A stretch of 64,000 nt of DNA from Desulfogranum mediterraneum DSM 13871 (lineage in GTDB: Bacteria; Desulfobacterota; Desulfobulbia; Desulfobulbales; Desulfobulbaceae): positions 62,001-126,000 of the forward strand of contig NZ_AUCW01000019.1 of the NCBI RefSeq assembly GCF_000429965.1, read 5' to 3'. Made by a program: the position numbers and the translations under genes. Positions 17,312 to 27,200 of this stretch are shown here, piece after piece (the stretch's first letter is position 1; every line of letters begins with the position of its first letter). The notes under the pieces are model-generated. The model saw only the letters and a list, made by a program, of their open reading frames with translations. It was not told the origin of the DNA and searched no databases.

Positions 17312-20080
17312 CTACTCTCCTGGGGTTGTGGTTGGTTTTTCCCGGAGAAGGGTCCTGATCAGAGAGGCGATCTCCTTTTTAAGCAGAGGCTTCATCACAA
17401 AACCTTTGATCCCCAATGCCCGGACATCCTTTTCCGCAACAATACTGGAGTATCCTGTGGCCAGGATGATCGGTACCCCCGGCCGGAGCCGAAGCATCTC
17501 CCGGGCCAGGTCCAAGCCGGTCATTCCCGGCATGGTCTGGTCGGTTATGACCAGGTCAATGGCGTGTGGTTGCTCCTGAAAGATTCTCAGGGCCTCTGTG
17601 CTGCTGGATACGCCGGTTACCCTGTAGCCCAGACGCTTGAGCATGATCCGACCCAGGTCAACCAGCATGGTCTCGTCGTCCACCAGGAGAATATGCTCGC
17701 TTCCGGTCAGGGGCAGGTCCTCCTCCTTGAGTGCAGGAGTCCCTTTTTCCGAGAAGACCGGCAGAAGGACCGTAAAGGTGGAGCCCTCTCCCTCCCTGCT
17801 TTTGCAGCTGATAACTCCGCCGTAACTCTGGACGATTCCGTGGACAATGGCCAGCCCCATACCAGTACCCTTGCCGGTCTCCTTGGTGGTGAAATAGGGC
17901 TCAAATATCTTGGCCATAACCTGGGGCGGGATTCCAAGGCCGGTGTCGCTGCAGCGCAGTTCCAGATAGTGCCCAGGGGGGGCTGTACCGGCCTCTGCCA
18001 GTTGTGATAAGTCATCAAGGGAGTAGTATCTTTGCCGGAGAGCAAGAGAAAGCGTTCCCCCCTGGGATTCCATGGCATGAAAGGCGTTGGTGGCCAGGTT
18101 GATGATAATCTGGTGGATCTGGGTGGGATCTGCCAGTATGGAGCCGCAGCCTGGATCGATATCCTGGTGTACGCTAATAGTCGTGGGAAGGGAAGAGCGG
18201 AGCAGTTTGAGGCTCTCTTTTATGATCGTGGCAGGTTGACACGAAATCCGTTTGCTCTCGGCTTGTCTGCTGAAGGCCAGGATCTGTTGGACCAGCTCCT
18301 TGGCCCTGTGGCTGGCGGTAATGACTTCCCCAAGTTCTTCACGGATGGTGGAGTCTGAAGGGCTGTCCTCCCAGGCCAACTCGGCATAGCCCAGTATCGC
18401 GCCAAGTATGTTATTGAAATCACGGGCAATTCCTCCTGCCAATGTACCGATGGCCTCCATCTTCTGGGCTTGATTGAGCCGCTCCTGGAGGAGTTTTTTC
18501 TCCCGTTCGATGAGTTTGAGCTGAGTGATGTCCCGGGAAATGCCGATCACACCGATGACACGGCCTGCAGCATCCCGGTAGGGATGCTTAGAGGTCAACC
18601 AGCAGGTTTCCCCCTGGCTGGTTGTCAACTTTTCTTCGCTGGTATACGACGTTTTCGAGTCAATGACCCGGGCATCGTTCTCTTTGATGGTTTGCAGCTC
18701 CTCCGGAGGAAACAAATTCTGGTCGTCCCTGCCTATGATGGCTTCCTTCCTCTGCCCCAGGGCCTCCTCGAAGGCCGAATTGACCAGGAGGTATTCGCCC
18801 TTGAGATTCTTGACATAGACAGGATCATCGGTACCCTCGATAACGGTTTCCAGCAGGCTGTGCTTGGCCTTGATTTCCATCTCCCTCTGCCGCCTTTTTT
18901 CCATCTCTCCCCTTAACTCGCTATTGGCACGGTCTAGTTCCAGGGTACGGGCTGTGACCAGTCGTTTCAGGCGGGCGTTAAAGAATAGGAAAATTAGGGT
19001 ACAGAGGACAAGCCCGCTTAGACCGAAGACGAGCAGGATGATAATTCTTTTTAAATCGCCTCTCTCTTTGGTTGGGGTATAAATAAAGCCACTGAGTGCA
19101 TAGTCGGCAGGGATTAGTCCCTGCTTCGCATAGATCTCGGCGATACGTTCAACCCGGTAGGGATTGATGTGTCCGATCTCCACGATGTCGGCCATGATCA
19201 GTCTTTCGATGGCCTGGGCTTCAAAACGCAGCTGTTCCAGGGATTTTTCAGGAGCATAGTGTTCACGGATCAGGGCGATCATTTCCTCCTGGTGGTCCAT
19301 GGCATACTGCCAGCCACGGAGTGAGGCGCTACGAAATTTGTCCACCACCTCAGGTTGTTTTTTGAGAAGTCGGGCCGAGGTAAAGAGACTATCTCCGTAA
19401 AAGTCGATCCCGTAGTTGATTGGTCGGATGGTGGTGTAGGCGAGCTTCCTGCGTTGCAGAAGGTAGGTTTGGTTGCCGATGCTGCCGTTAAAGCCATCGA
19501 TCTCGCCTGTGCTGAATCGGGAGATTGCGCTCTGGTCTTTAGGCTGGAGGGAAAGCTGACGGTAATCGACCCCCTCGGCAAGGAACATGGCCTGGAATTC
19601 GATATCCTCGTTAAGGTTGATCATCAGGCTCTTACCAATCAGGTCTGCAGGGCTCTCCACCCCCAACTCCGCCCTGATCAGGAGGACTCGGGTGGAGTGC
19701 TGGAAGAGGGCCGCCAGCAGGACCATGGGCTCCCCCTCGGCTTTTTTCTGGATCAGCTCAGAGGCGAGGACACCGAAATCGGCGTGACCGGAGAGGACCT
19801 GCTCATCGACCTTTATCTGGGGTCCGCCTTCCAGGAGTTGAACATCCAGGCCCTGGTCCCGATAAAAACCCTGATGCAGGGCCGCATAGTAACCTGCAAA
19901 CTGGTATTGATGATGCCATTTGAGTTGGAGGCTGACCGCTTGCAGAGCTGTTGTCTGCTCTCCATGAGCAGCACCGGCTTCGATCAAGAGGAGGAGCAGG
20001 ACCAACAGAGGAAGGAGCAGGAGGCTGTACCATTGGCGGGAAAAGAGGGGAGAGGCCAGCGTTGTCGTCGTTGGATCCAT
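17312..20080 (-). CDS. Hybrid kinase with NMT1/THI5-type sensor; phosphoacceptor His replaced by Arg
   Basis: About 922 residues. A signal/membrane helix is followed by an NMT1/THI5-like substrate-binding domain (about 45-275: 'LQLKWHHQYQFAGYYAALHQGFY'), a family that binds pyrimidine thiamine precursors and similar ligands. A transmembrane helix, a coiled coil and a PAS domain come next. The HisKA-type box reads 'LAGGIARDFNNILGAIL', where relatives have GGIAHDFNN, so His553 is Arg (codon CGT at 18424-18422; CAT would be His). The ATPase domain is intact ('GKGTGMGLAIV') and a receiver with its Asp ('LVITDQTMPG') closes the protein. The ATG at 20080 has AAGGA nine bases upstream; the frame reaches back to 20143. 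Autophosphorylation by the usual route should fail. Confidence 0.88.
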   Translation of the reverse strand: MDPTTTTLASPLFSRQWYSLLLLPLLVLLLLLIEAGAAHGEQTTALQAVSLQLKWHHQYQFAGYYAALHQGFYRDQGLDVQLLEGGPQIKVDEQVLSGHADFGVLASELIQKKAEGEPMVLLAALFQHSTRVLLIRAELGVESPADLIGKSLMINLNEDIEFQAMFLAEGVDYRQLSLQPKDQSAISRFSTGEIDGFNGSIGNQTYLLQRRKLAYTTIRPINYGIDFYGDSLFTSARLLKKQPEVVDKFRSASLRGWQYAMDHQEEMIALIREHYAPEKSLEQLRFEAQAIERLIMADIVEIGHINPYRVERIAEIYAKQGLIPADYALSGFIYTPTKERGDLKRIIILLVFGLSGLVLCTLIFLFFNARLKRLVTARTLELDRANSELRGEMEKRRQREMEIKAKHSLLETVIEGTDDPVYVKNLKGEYLLVNSAFEEALGQRKEAIIGRDDQNLFPPEELQTIKENDARVIDSKTSYTSEEKLTTSQGETCWLTSKHPYRDAAGRVIGVIGISRDITQLKLIEREKKLLQERLNQAQKMEAIGTLAGGIARDFNNILGAILGYAELAWEDSPSDSTIREELGEVITASHRAKELVQQILAFSRQAESKRISCQPATIIKESLKLLRSSLPTTISVHQDIDPGCGSILADPTQIHQIIINLATNAFHAMESQGGTLSLALRQRYYSLDDLSQLAEAGTAPPGHYLELRCSDTGLGIPPQVMAKIFEPYFTTKETGKGTGMGLAIVHGIVQSYGGVISCKSREGEGSTFTVLLPVFSEKGTPALKEEDLPLTGSEHILLVDDETMLVDLGRIMLKRLGYRVTGVSSSTEALRIFQEQPHAIDLVITDQTMPGMTGLDLAREMLRLRPGVPIILATGYSSIVAEKDVRALGIKGFVMKPLLKKEIASLIRTLLREKPTTTPGE

Positions 20081-20228
20081 GGAAGGGATTCCTTGGCAGT
20101 GTAGCTGAGAGCAGGTGATCCGGGAATCTAGTCGGCCAACCACCTGGCCGTTCCCTGTGGATAGAGGGTACTATAGATTTAGGGTATTTTATCACATTAC
20201 GCGGAGGTGAGATCCAGATTTTACTTAA

Positions 20229-20387
20229 GGGCACCTTGAAAAATCAGATTTTTCGATCAAGATCAGGTCAGCGCAGTCTCCGAGGCGTGGGGATAATTGT
20301 ACCGCAGGCATTTATCTGGTAATCCGAGCATGAAATGTTAACCGTAACCCAGAGATCGGAAGAAAAAGCAACATTTCAAGTAGCCTC
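20229..20387 (+). repeat. Dispersed intergenic repeat, copy A
   Basis: Begins GGGCACCTTGAAAAAT, then AGATTTTTCGATCA, and ends GAGATCGGAAGAAAAAG..ATTTCAAGTAGCC. The two ends are inverted versions of each other. Three more copies are at 41884, 47299 and 61551. There is no coding capacity, so it resembles a MITE. Confidence 0.75.
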
Positions 20388-20611
20388 AAGTCAGGAGGCG
20401 TGGGCCTGAGGGGCGCCGGACACTGGACACTGGGCAAGGAGCTGAGAACATGGTATCCTACTCCAGTTGTCTGATCTGGAAATCAAGACCCTTTTGGGCG
20501 GCTGCCAGGTCGGGCTGACAAAGGTGAGAGGCGAGAGAGGGAGCGGCTGCCAGTTGCTCGCTGCAGTGGCTGCTGAAAAATGTACAGCCAGTAACCCCGG
20601 AAGAGAGTGTT

Positions 20612-20953
20612 ATGCAGAAACAGGAGTTGCAAAAGTTTCGTCAGACCTTGCTGGGCCGCCGCCAGGAACTCCTGGCCGCCCAGGAAGCGAACAGGGAATG
20701 TACCCAACCCGTTGCCCTGGATCAGTCCAGTGTCGGGCGTCTCTCTCGGATGGATGCCATCCAATCCCAGGCCATGGCTCAGGAGACCAGCAGGCGCCGT
20801 GGGGTTGAACTCGTCCGCATTGAGGCCGCTCTGGAGCGGATGGATGAGGACGAGTTCGGTTACTGCGCCCTCTGCGATGAGGAAATCGATCTTCGCCGAT
20901 TGTCCATCGATCCGGCTAATCCCTTCTGCGTCTCCTGCGCCTCCAAGATGTAG
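20612..20953 (+). CDS. DksA/TraR-type C4 zinc-finger protein
   Basis: The 113-residue product has an N-terminal coiled coil and a C-terminal DksA/TraR zinc finger: 'CALCDEEIDLRRLSIDP' then 'CVSCASKM' (two CxxC pairs). Members bind the RNA polymerase secondary channel and adjust transcription with or without ppGpp. It is shorter than E. coli DksA and lacks the DxxDxA pair at the coiled-coil tip, so it is probably a paralogue. A GGAAGAGAG site precedes the ATG. Confidence 0.85.
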   Translation: MQKQELQKFRQTLLGRRQELLAAQEANRECTQPVALDQSSVGRLSRMDAIQSQAMAQETSRRRGVELVRIEAALERMDEDEFGYCALCDEEIDLRRLSIDPANPFCVSCASKM

Positions 20954-21679
20954 CTCCCCTCCGCCTGGCAGGAGGTCTTAAGCCAGGCTCAACAGAGCCC
21001 CCGGGGCGGCCTTGAAAAGCATCATTCCAGGTGAGCTCCTTTTTTCGGCAGGGTCCGGACCTGCATGGTCTAGGCTGGCTGAAGGACCCAGGTGATGGCG
21101 CACCGCATCGTACAAGGAGCGGTGCCGATCAATGAGAGACCTCTGAACCTACTCTCCCTCGGCTCAACAGAAAGAGACCCGCACACCTGGGCCAACTATT
21201 ATTTTAAAAAGTCTTGAAAAATGGCCATTCTCTTGTTGCATAATGGGGGGAACCATGTAATAGTTCCCTTATTACATGTGCACGTTAGAGCATATACGAT
21301 GATATTAAGGATCGGATTTCAGACTCTAATCCTGGTAGCTTAAGTCTTTGCTCTCTTCTACATGAAAGAATCGGCCCCAACCTCTGGCCTGTGGACAAAG
21401 CTGGACACCATGGTAACCACAAGCCGTTAAGCAAATGCGTGCTTGTGGCCGAATTATCCACCAAAGGGTACTTTTTTGTACACCCCAACATGCACAGGCA
21501 GCCGGATGAGCGCGCATCTCCGGTCAGTTGCCAGTGATAAAAAAGCAATATTAATAAATACTTGCTTTATAAGAAACCGTAATCTACAGTGTGAGATTAC
21601 ATACCGGGTATTAATAGGAATCACCCGGTTTTTTAAAACAAGGGTGAACACAGTAGCCCTGTAGTTAGGAGTGGTATTC
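20954..21679 (+). other. Long leader region of the cold-shock gene
   Basis: A 726-base non-coding stretch. It contains a dyad at 21254-21278 and, close to the cold-shock start, short self-complementary segments (TCACCC near 21621 with GGGTGA near 21640). Cold-shock mRNAs often have long structured leaders, which would fit, but no established RNA family was recognised. Confidence 0.4.
21254..21278. promoter_or_regulatory. Perfect dyad CATGTAATA-N7-TATTACATG
   Basis: Nine-base arms with a seven-base centre. It resembles the half-site of the lexA-upstream palindrome (ATGTAATAGT) but with wider spacing. It could be an operator or a hairpin in the leader. Confidence 0.4.
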
Positions 21680-21880
21680 ATGGTTGAAGGTACAGTTAAG
21701 TGGTTTAACGACTCAAAGGGATTCGGATTCATTGAACAGGATGGCGGTAAAGATGTATTTGTCCACCACTCTGCAATCCAGGGAACAGGATTCAAAAGTC
21801 TCCAGGAAGGCCAGCGAGTAAGCTTTGATATTGTTGAAGGACAGAAAGGACCTGCAGCGGAGAACGTTGTCAGCCTTTAA
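21680..21880 (+). CDS. Cold-shock domain protein (CspA family)
   Basis: A 66-residue single cold-shock domain with RNP1 'KGFGFIEQ' and RNP2 'DVFVHHSAI'. It binds single-stranded nucleic acid and unwinds RNA. The ATG at 21680 has AGGAG eight bases upstream; an in-frame GTG at 21671 is less likely. An intrinsic terminator follows. Confidence 0.95.
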   Translation: MVEGTVKWFNDSKGFGFIEQDGGKDVFVHHSAIQGTGFKSLQEGQRVSFDIVEGQKGPAAENVVSL

Positions 21881-21903
21881 TTCCTTGAACAGATAGTTGT
21901 AAG

Positions 21904-21934
21904 AAAAACCCCGCCCATGGCGGGGTTTTTTTTT
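21904..21934 (+). terminator. Intrinsic terminator after the cold-shock gene
   Basis: AAAAACCCCGCC-CAT-GGCGGGGTTTTT followed by further T. A 7-bp GC stem extended by A-T pairs, 24 bases after the stop codon. Confidence 0.95.
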
Positions 21935-22157
21935 ATTTGCGTTCCATCTCCATCCCCTCGCAGCATCTCCGTTCCCCTGTCTGACCCTCCCTCCCACCCC
22001 CCTGAAGCTGAAATGTTAAGCTAAAGTTACTTTTTTTTTGACTTTTAATTTCCTCCAACCATACAATGGCAGAAGTTTAACTGTAGACACTGCAATCACT
22101 CCTCTTCTTAAGGGTATGGTTGCCCAAGATCCCATCCAGAGAATGCGAGTCCCCCCT

Positions 22158-24158
22158 ATGAATGTACGATCAATCGGATTTAAACTTATTGTCGGCGGCT
22201 GCCTGGCCGTAACCCTGCCCCTGGCTGTTGTCGGGGTTTTAACCGTGCAAAAGGCCTCAGATGCCTTGCAGACCATTTCCAGGGACAATGCTGAATCCCA
22301 GGCCGTCAAGGTTGCAGCCATCATCGAGGCAACCCTCAGCGCCCAGAGTCAAACCGCTGCCGCCCATGCCACGGATAAGGGGGTACGTCAGGTCGGAGAA
22401 AAGGTCCGTCAGGTGGGGATCGCCAATGCCCGGGAAGAGGTTGCCGAGCTCCGTCTGCTGATGAAGGAGAAATTCAAGCTGCTGGACCAGAACTATCTGG
22501 GAATCTTTGTCACCGATGCCGCAGGTCAGATGTATACCGGTGAACTCCACAACGGCAAGGAGTATAAGGGGGTTAATCTGGCGGACATGGAATACTTCCT
22601 CAAAGCCAAAAATTCAGGACAGGCCGTTACCGGCAAGATCGTCAACTCCAAGGTGACCGGTGAACGCATCTATGTGGTCAGTTCTCCGATCTACTCGGAC
22701 AACCGGACCTTCTTGGGTATCTTTGGGATGTCCCTCAAGGCGAAGCCTCTGACCAGCCTGGTCTCAACGGTTAAGGTAGGAGAGAGTGGTTATGCCTTTA
22801 TGACCGATAAAGATGGAATTATCCTGGCTCATCCCAACCATAAACTCGAGATGACCCTGGACCTGAAGACTCTGCCAGAGATGGCTGCCATCAGCCAGGC
22901 CATGATCGCCGGCAAACAGGGGGCCCAGGATTATATCTTCCGGGGTACTCCCAAGATTGCCGGCTATGCCCCGGTCCCCTTGAAAGGTTGGTCCATTGCC
23001 ATGACCCAGGATGAAGACGAGTTCCTGGCTTCTGTCCACTCCATCCGCAACAGTATCCTGATCGCAGCCGGCGTTACCCTGGTGGTGGTCCTTGTTCTGG
23101 TCATCTCGGTTTCCAGATCCATCCTCAGGCCGATCGGCCATGCCGTGGAAGGGCTCAAGGATATTGCCGAAGGCGAGGGGGATCTCACCATGCGACTCCA
23201 GGTCAGCACCCGGGATGAGATCGGAGACCTGGCTCGCTGGTTCAATATCTTCATTGAAAAATTACAGGGAATCATCGCTGATGTGGCCAAAAATACCAGG
23301 GCCATAGATGACTCTTCGACGACGCTCTCCCAGGTGGCGGGCGAGTTATCGCAAAGCTCTGAAGATACCTCCCAGCGAGCCGACAATGTAGCTGCGGCCG
23401 CCGAGGAGATGACCGTCAATCTCAATAATGTGGCTGCTGCCATGGAACAGTCCACCACCAATACCTCCATGGTGGCCAGTTCGGCCGAAGAGATGACCGC
23501 AACCATCAATGAGATTGCCGACAGTACCAATAATGCTGCTGCCATTTCGATGGAGGCCGTTAAGAAGGCGGAGAGCACCTCCCTGAAGATGGCTGATCTG
23601 GGCAGTGCCGCCCAGGCCATCGGTAAGGTCACCGAGGCGATCAACGAGATTTCTGAACAGACCAACCTGCTGGCCCTGAACGCCACCATCGAGGCGGCCC
23701 GGGCAGGTGAGGCCGGCAAGGGCTTTGCGGTGGTTGCCAATGAAATAAAGGAACTGGCCAAGCAGACCGCCGAGGCCACCCAGGATATCAAGGAAAAAAT
23801 CAGCGGGATCCAGGAGACCACCATTGTCACCGTCGAAGAGATCAATCAGGTCACCACCGTGATCCACGACATCAACCAGATCGTCTCCACCATCTCCTCA
23901 TCGGTCAGCGAACAGTCGGCTGCCACCGAAGAGATTGCCAACAATATTGCTCAGGTTTCCCTGGGCATCGGTGAGGTGAATGAAAACGTCAGCCAGAGTA
24001 CGGTGGTTGCCGGGACCATAACCCAGGATATTATTACGGTGAATACTGCCTCCTCCGAGATCTCAGGGGGCAGTGGTCAGGTCAAAACCAATGCCGCAAA
24101 CCTTCAGGAACTTGCAGCTGAACTCAACCGGATTGTGGGTAGTTTCAAGATCGCCTGA
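22158..24158 (+). CDS. Methyl-accepting chemotaxis protein
   Basis: About 666 residues. Membrane helix (about 7-30), a large periplasmic Cache-type sensor (to about 290), second helix ('[18 protein letters not shown]'), HAMP, then the cytoplasmic signalling domain with the hairpin tip '[31 protein letters not shown]' type sequence. It transmits ligand signals to CheA/CheW. The start at 22158 is chosen since the membrane helix begins right after; ATG 22143 is an alternative and the frame reaches back to 22038. No che genes are nearby. A strong terminator follows. Confidence 0.93.
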   Translation: MNVRSIGFKLIVGGCLAVTLPLAVVGVLTVQKASDALQTISRDNAESQAVKVAAIIEATLSAQSQTAAAHATDKGVRQVGEKVRQVGIANAREEVAELRLLMKEKFKLLDQNYLGIFVTDAAGQMYTGELHNGKEYKGVNLADMEYFLKAKNSGQAVTGKIVNSKVTGERIYVVSSPIYSDNRTFLGIFGMSLKAKPLTSLVSTVKVGESGYAFMTDKDGIILAHPNHKLEMTLDLKTLPEMAAISQAMIAGKQGAQDYIFRGTPKIAGYAPVPLKGWSIAMTQDEDEFLASVHSIRNSILIAAGVTLVVVLVLVISVSRSILRPIGHAVEGLKDIAEGEGDLTMRLQVSTRDEIGDLARWFNIFIEKLQGIIADVAKNTRAIDDSSTTLSQVAGELSQSSEDTSQRADNVAAAAEEMTVNLNNVAAAMEQSTTNTSMVASSAEEMTATINEIADSTNNAAAISMEAVKKAESTSLKMADLGSAAQAIGKVTEAINEISEQTNLLALNATIEAARAGEAGKGFAVVANEIKELAKQTAEATQDIKEKISGIQETTIVTVEEINQVTTVIHDINQIVSTISSSVSEQSAATEEIANNIAQVSLGIGEVNENVSQSTVVAGTITQDIITVNTASSEISGGSGQVKTNAANLQELAAELNRIVGSFKIA

Positions 24159-24194
24159 AACAGTCCATGACCGGGGATGGATGACAGCTCCTGA

Positions 24195-24233
24195 ACAGGG
24201 GCACATGGCAATCGCCATGTGCCCCTGTTTTAT
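24195..24233 (+). terminator. Intrinsic terminator of the chemotaxis receptor gene
   Basis: A perfect 15-bp stem (ACAGGGGCACATGGC, loop AATC) followed on plus by TTTTATT. It lies between convergent genes and also touches the end of the minus-strand kinase gene, so it may serve both. Confidence 0.9.
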
Positions 24234-27200
24234 TGCTGCTGCGGCAGCTTTACCGTGAAACAGGAGCCCTTACCGGGATCGGATTCCACGCTAATGGTAC
24301 CGCCATGGGCAGTGATGATCCCATAGGAGACAGAGAGGCCCAGGCCTGTGCCCTCCACCTCCGGTTTGGTGGAGAAAAAGGGCTCAAAAATCTGTTTCTG
24401 ATCTTCCCGGCTGATACCCTGGCCATTGTCCGCCACCGAAAAGAAGAGATACTCCCCGTTGCACCAGGTGGAGATAATCAACTCCCCCCCCTTTCCCCTG
24501 GTCGCATCAACTCCATTGAGGATCAGGTTGGTAGCCACCTGGGTGATCTGATCCTTGACCGCCTTACAGGGAGGCAGGTCCGGCAGGAAATGGGTCTGGA
24601 GCAGGATATTTGCCGACTCCAGGAGTTTTTGATAAAAGAGCAGGGTGTCTCTGAGGATGAGTTGGATGTCACAGGGTTCGGCCTCACCGGAAGAGGGGTG
24701 TGAAACCTGACGGAGTTTACGAATAAGGGCCTGGAGGCGGCTGCATTCCTTGAGTCCGATCTCCAGCAGTTGTCGCCGTTTAGGGGAAAGCTGCTCATGT
24801 TTGTCGATATCGCTAATCAAGAATTTGAGCCCTAACAGCGGGTTGCCGAATTCATGGGCAATGGAGGCGGTGATCCGGCCGATGGCAGAGAGCTTTTCGG
24901 AATGGAGCAGTTGACGCTGAGTCTGTTGATGTTTTTTTATCTCCTGGTCCATCTTGCCGACGGTCTCTTCAAGTTCTGCGTAGAGGATGGAATTGCGCAG
25001 GGAGATGGCGGCCTGGTAGCCCAGGTACTGGAGCAGGTCTCCCTGTTTGCGCGAAAAGGCACCGCTCAAGAGGTTATTCTCCAGGAAAAGGATACAGATG
25101 ACCCGGTCCTGGGTGAGGACCGGGGCACAGTAGACGGATCTGCTCTGCTGGGAGGAAATGTAGGCGTCTCCGCGGAACATGGTGCTGGAGGCAGCATTAT
25201 CCAAGATGATCCTTTCCCTGGTCCTGGCCACATAGTTGACCATGGACTGGGGAGCAAGGGGCTGGGAACTGATCTCTACAGGATCTTGCAATATCTGGAT
25301 AACGCCTCCCTGGACCCGGCCTTTGATCTTGACCAGCCATTCCTCTTCCCTCTCAAGAAAGAGCATTCCCTGCTCGGCACCGGCGTGTTCCATCATGATC
25401 TCTAACATGGATTTCAAAAAACTCCCCAGCTTGATCTCCTTGGCCAGGGCATGGGAGGTCTTGACCATGGTGATCATGTCCAGGGATGAGAGCTGTCCAG
25501 ATGGTCCCTGCTCATCCTGCCCAGTGCCAGCGGCAAGGGCCGGCAGAGCCTGAAGGGGCTGGCTGCCCAGTTGGGAATATTTGGCAGCCAGCTGCGTGGT
25601 CTTTGCCGCGGCACCCCAGCTGCGATAGCGGGAAAAAGCCTCTTGGAGATAGGTGGTTCCGATCAGCTCCATCCCCTTGTCCAGATAGAAGCTGGCTGCC
25701 AACTCATAGGCCAGGGCCTCGTAATGAATAAAATCATGTTGCCTGGCATTGGCAATGGCCTGTTCGTACAACTCAGTGGCCAGGCTATCTTCACCGGCAA
25801 GCCTGTAGCGTTCTGCCTGGACCAGTTCAAAGAGGTGGAGAAAGTTACACGGGGCATGTCTGGCCCAGGTGGAGAGTTTTTTCTGGTTGGCCTGGATCTT
25901 ACGTTTAAGGGGCCGGGCTGAGCGGCGGTGGTCCTTGGCCAGGAGCTGTATCTTGGTCAGGGAGGAAAAAAAATAGAGCTGGGGCAGGAAGGCAGAGGAG
26001 ATGGAGCTCTGCACCAGAGGCCAGGCCTTCTCCTCCACGGCCTCTGCCCAGCTGTGTTCACCCAGCAGGAAGGCCTGACTCAGGCTGAAGACGTAGAGTT
26101 GGAACAGGGTGGTCTGATCGCCGGATTCCAGATGACGGGGGATCATCGCCTCCTCATCATAGTGACGGCCGGAAAAGCGGGTGGGTTCAGCAGTGGGATC
26201 GAGCAGATTTTCCACCGCCTGCTGGGCGACCGCCTGCCGGGAGGTCATGATTTCCTGGCCGATCTGTTCCAGAATATTCCTGGATTTTGCCATCTTCTCG
26301 GCAAGGACCTCCAGATTGCTTCCCAGCTGAAATAGGCGGTTGTTGTAACTGTAGAGGGCAAGAGCGGCGTGCTCGGTCTCACCGAGTTCCAGGGCGTGAT
26401 GGTAGGCCTCCTTCAGGGGCCCCAGGGTTGCCTCAAGGGGTTCTTTCCAGTGTTGGATCAGGTTGGCAAAGATAAATTGGGTTGCCGGTAGAATCGATTG
26501 CGCCACAAAACGATCCTGGAGTTTGAGGGCCACCAGGCCGCAGGCATAGCCATGGTTGATGTCACCGACCAGTCCACACTCCATGATGGCAAAGGTGGCA
26601 TAGCCAACGGCAGCGGCATGGCTGGTATTGCCGTGCTTGAGAGAGAGCTGCACGGTCTTGCAGGCCACCAGGGCCAGAAAATCGGCTCCCTTGTAGTAGG
26701 CTGCAGTGCCGATCCGGTAGAGGATCTGCATGGCGGCCTGTTTATGGGGGTTTTCCATCTTAGGGAGATCAAGCAGCTCTTCCGATTCTTTTCCCCTGAG
26801 CAGATACCTGGTCTTCAGGTAGGCCAGAACCAGGTCGAGCTTACTGGGATTGGTGGGGATCTCTTCATCAAGCAGGCGAAGTGCCGTAAGGGCCCTGTCC
26901 ACGGCCTGGTTGAGCTTGTTTCTGGCCGTAAGGGCCTGGATCTCTATCTCGTAGATTCGGATGGTATCCAGGAGGCAGCGTGCATGTTCTTCCACCAGGA
27001 GGACCAGTTTCTGCATGGATCCAAAGCTGCCGTTGAGGTACATGGCCTCGGCGCAATCTATATGGAGATCCAGACAGAGCTGGTACTCTCCCCCGGTCCA
27101 GGCATCTTCCGGAAGCAAGGCCAGCCCGGTTTCAAGGTAGCTACAGGCCCAGTCATAGGCCACGGTGGAGAACGCTGCCTGTCCGGCCTGAAGGTTCAGG

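Noticed and set aside
20573-20586. AAAATGTACAGCC before the DksA-type gene as a further LexA-type site
   Set aside because: It matches 13 bases beside the imuB repeat, but it is only a half-site with no dyad partner, so chance is likely.
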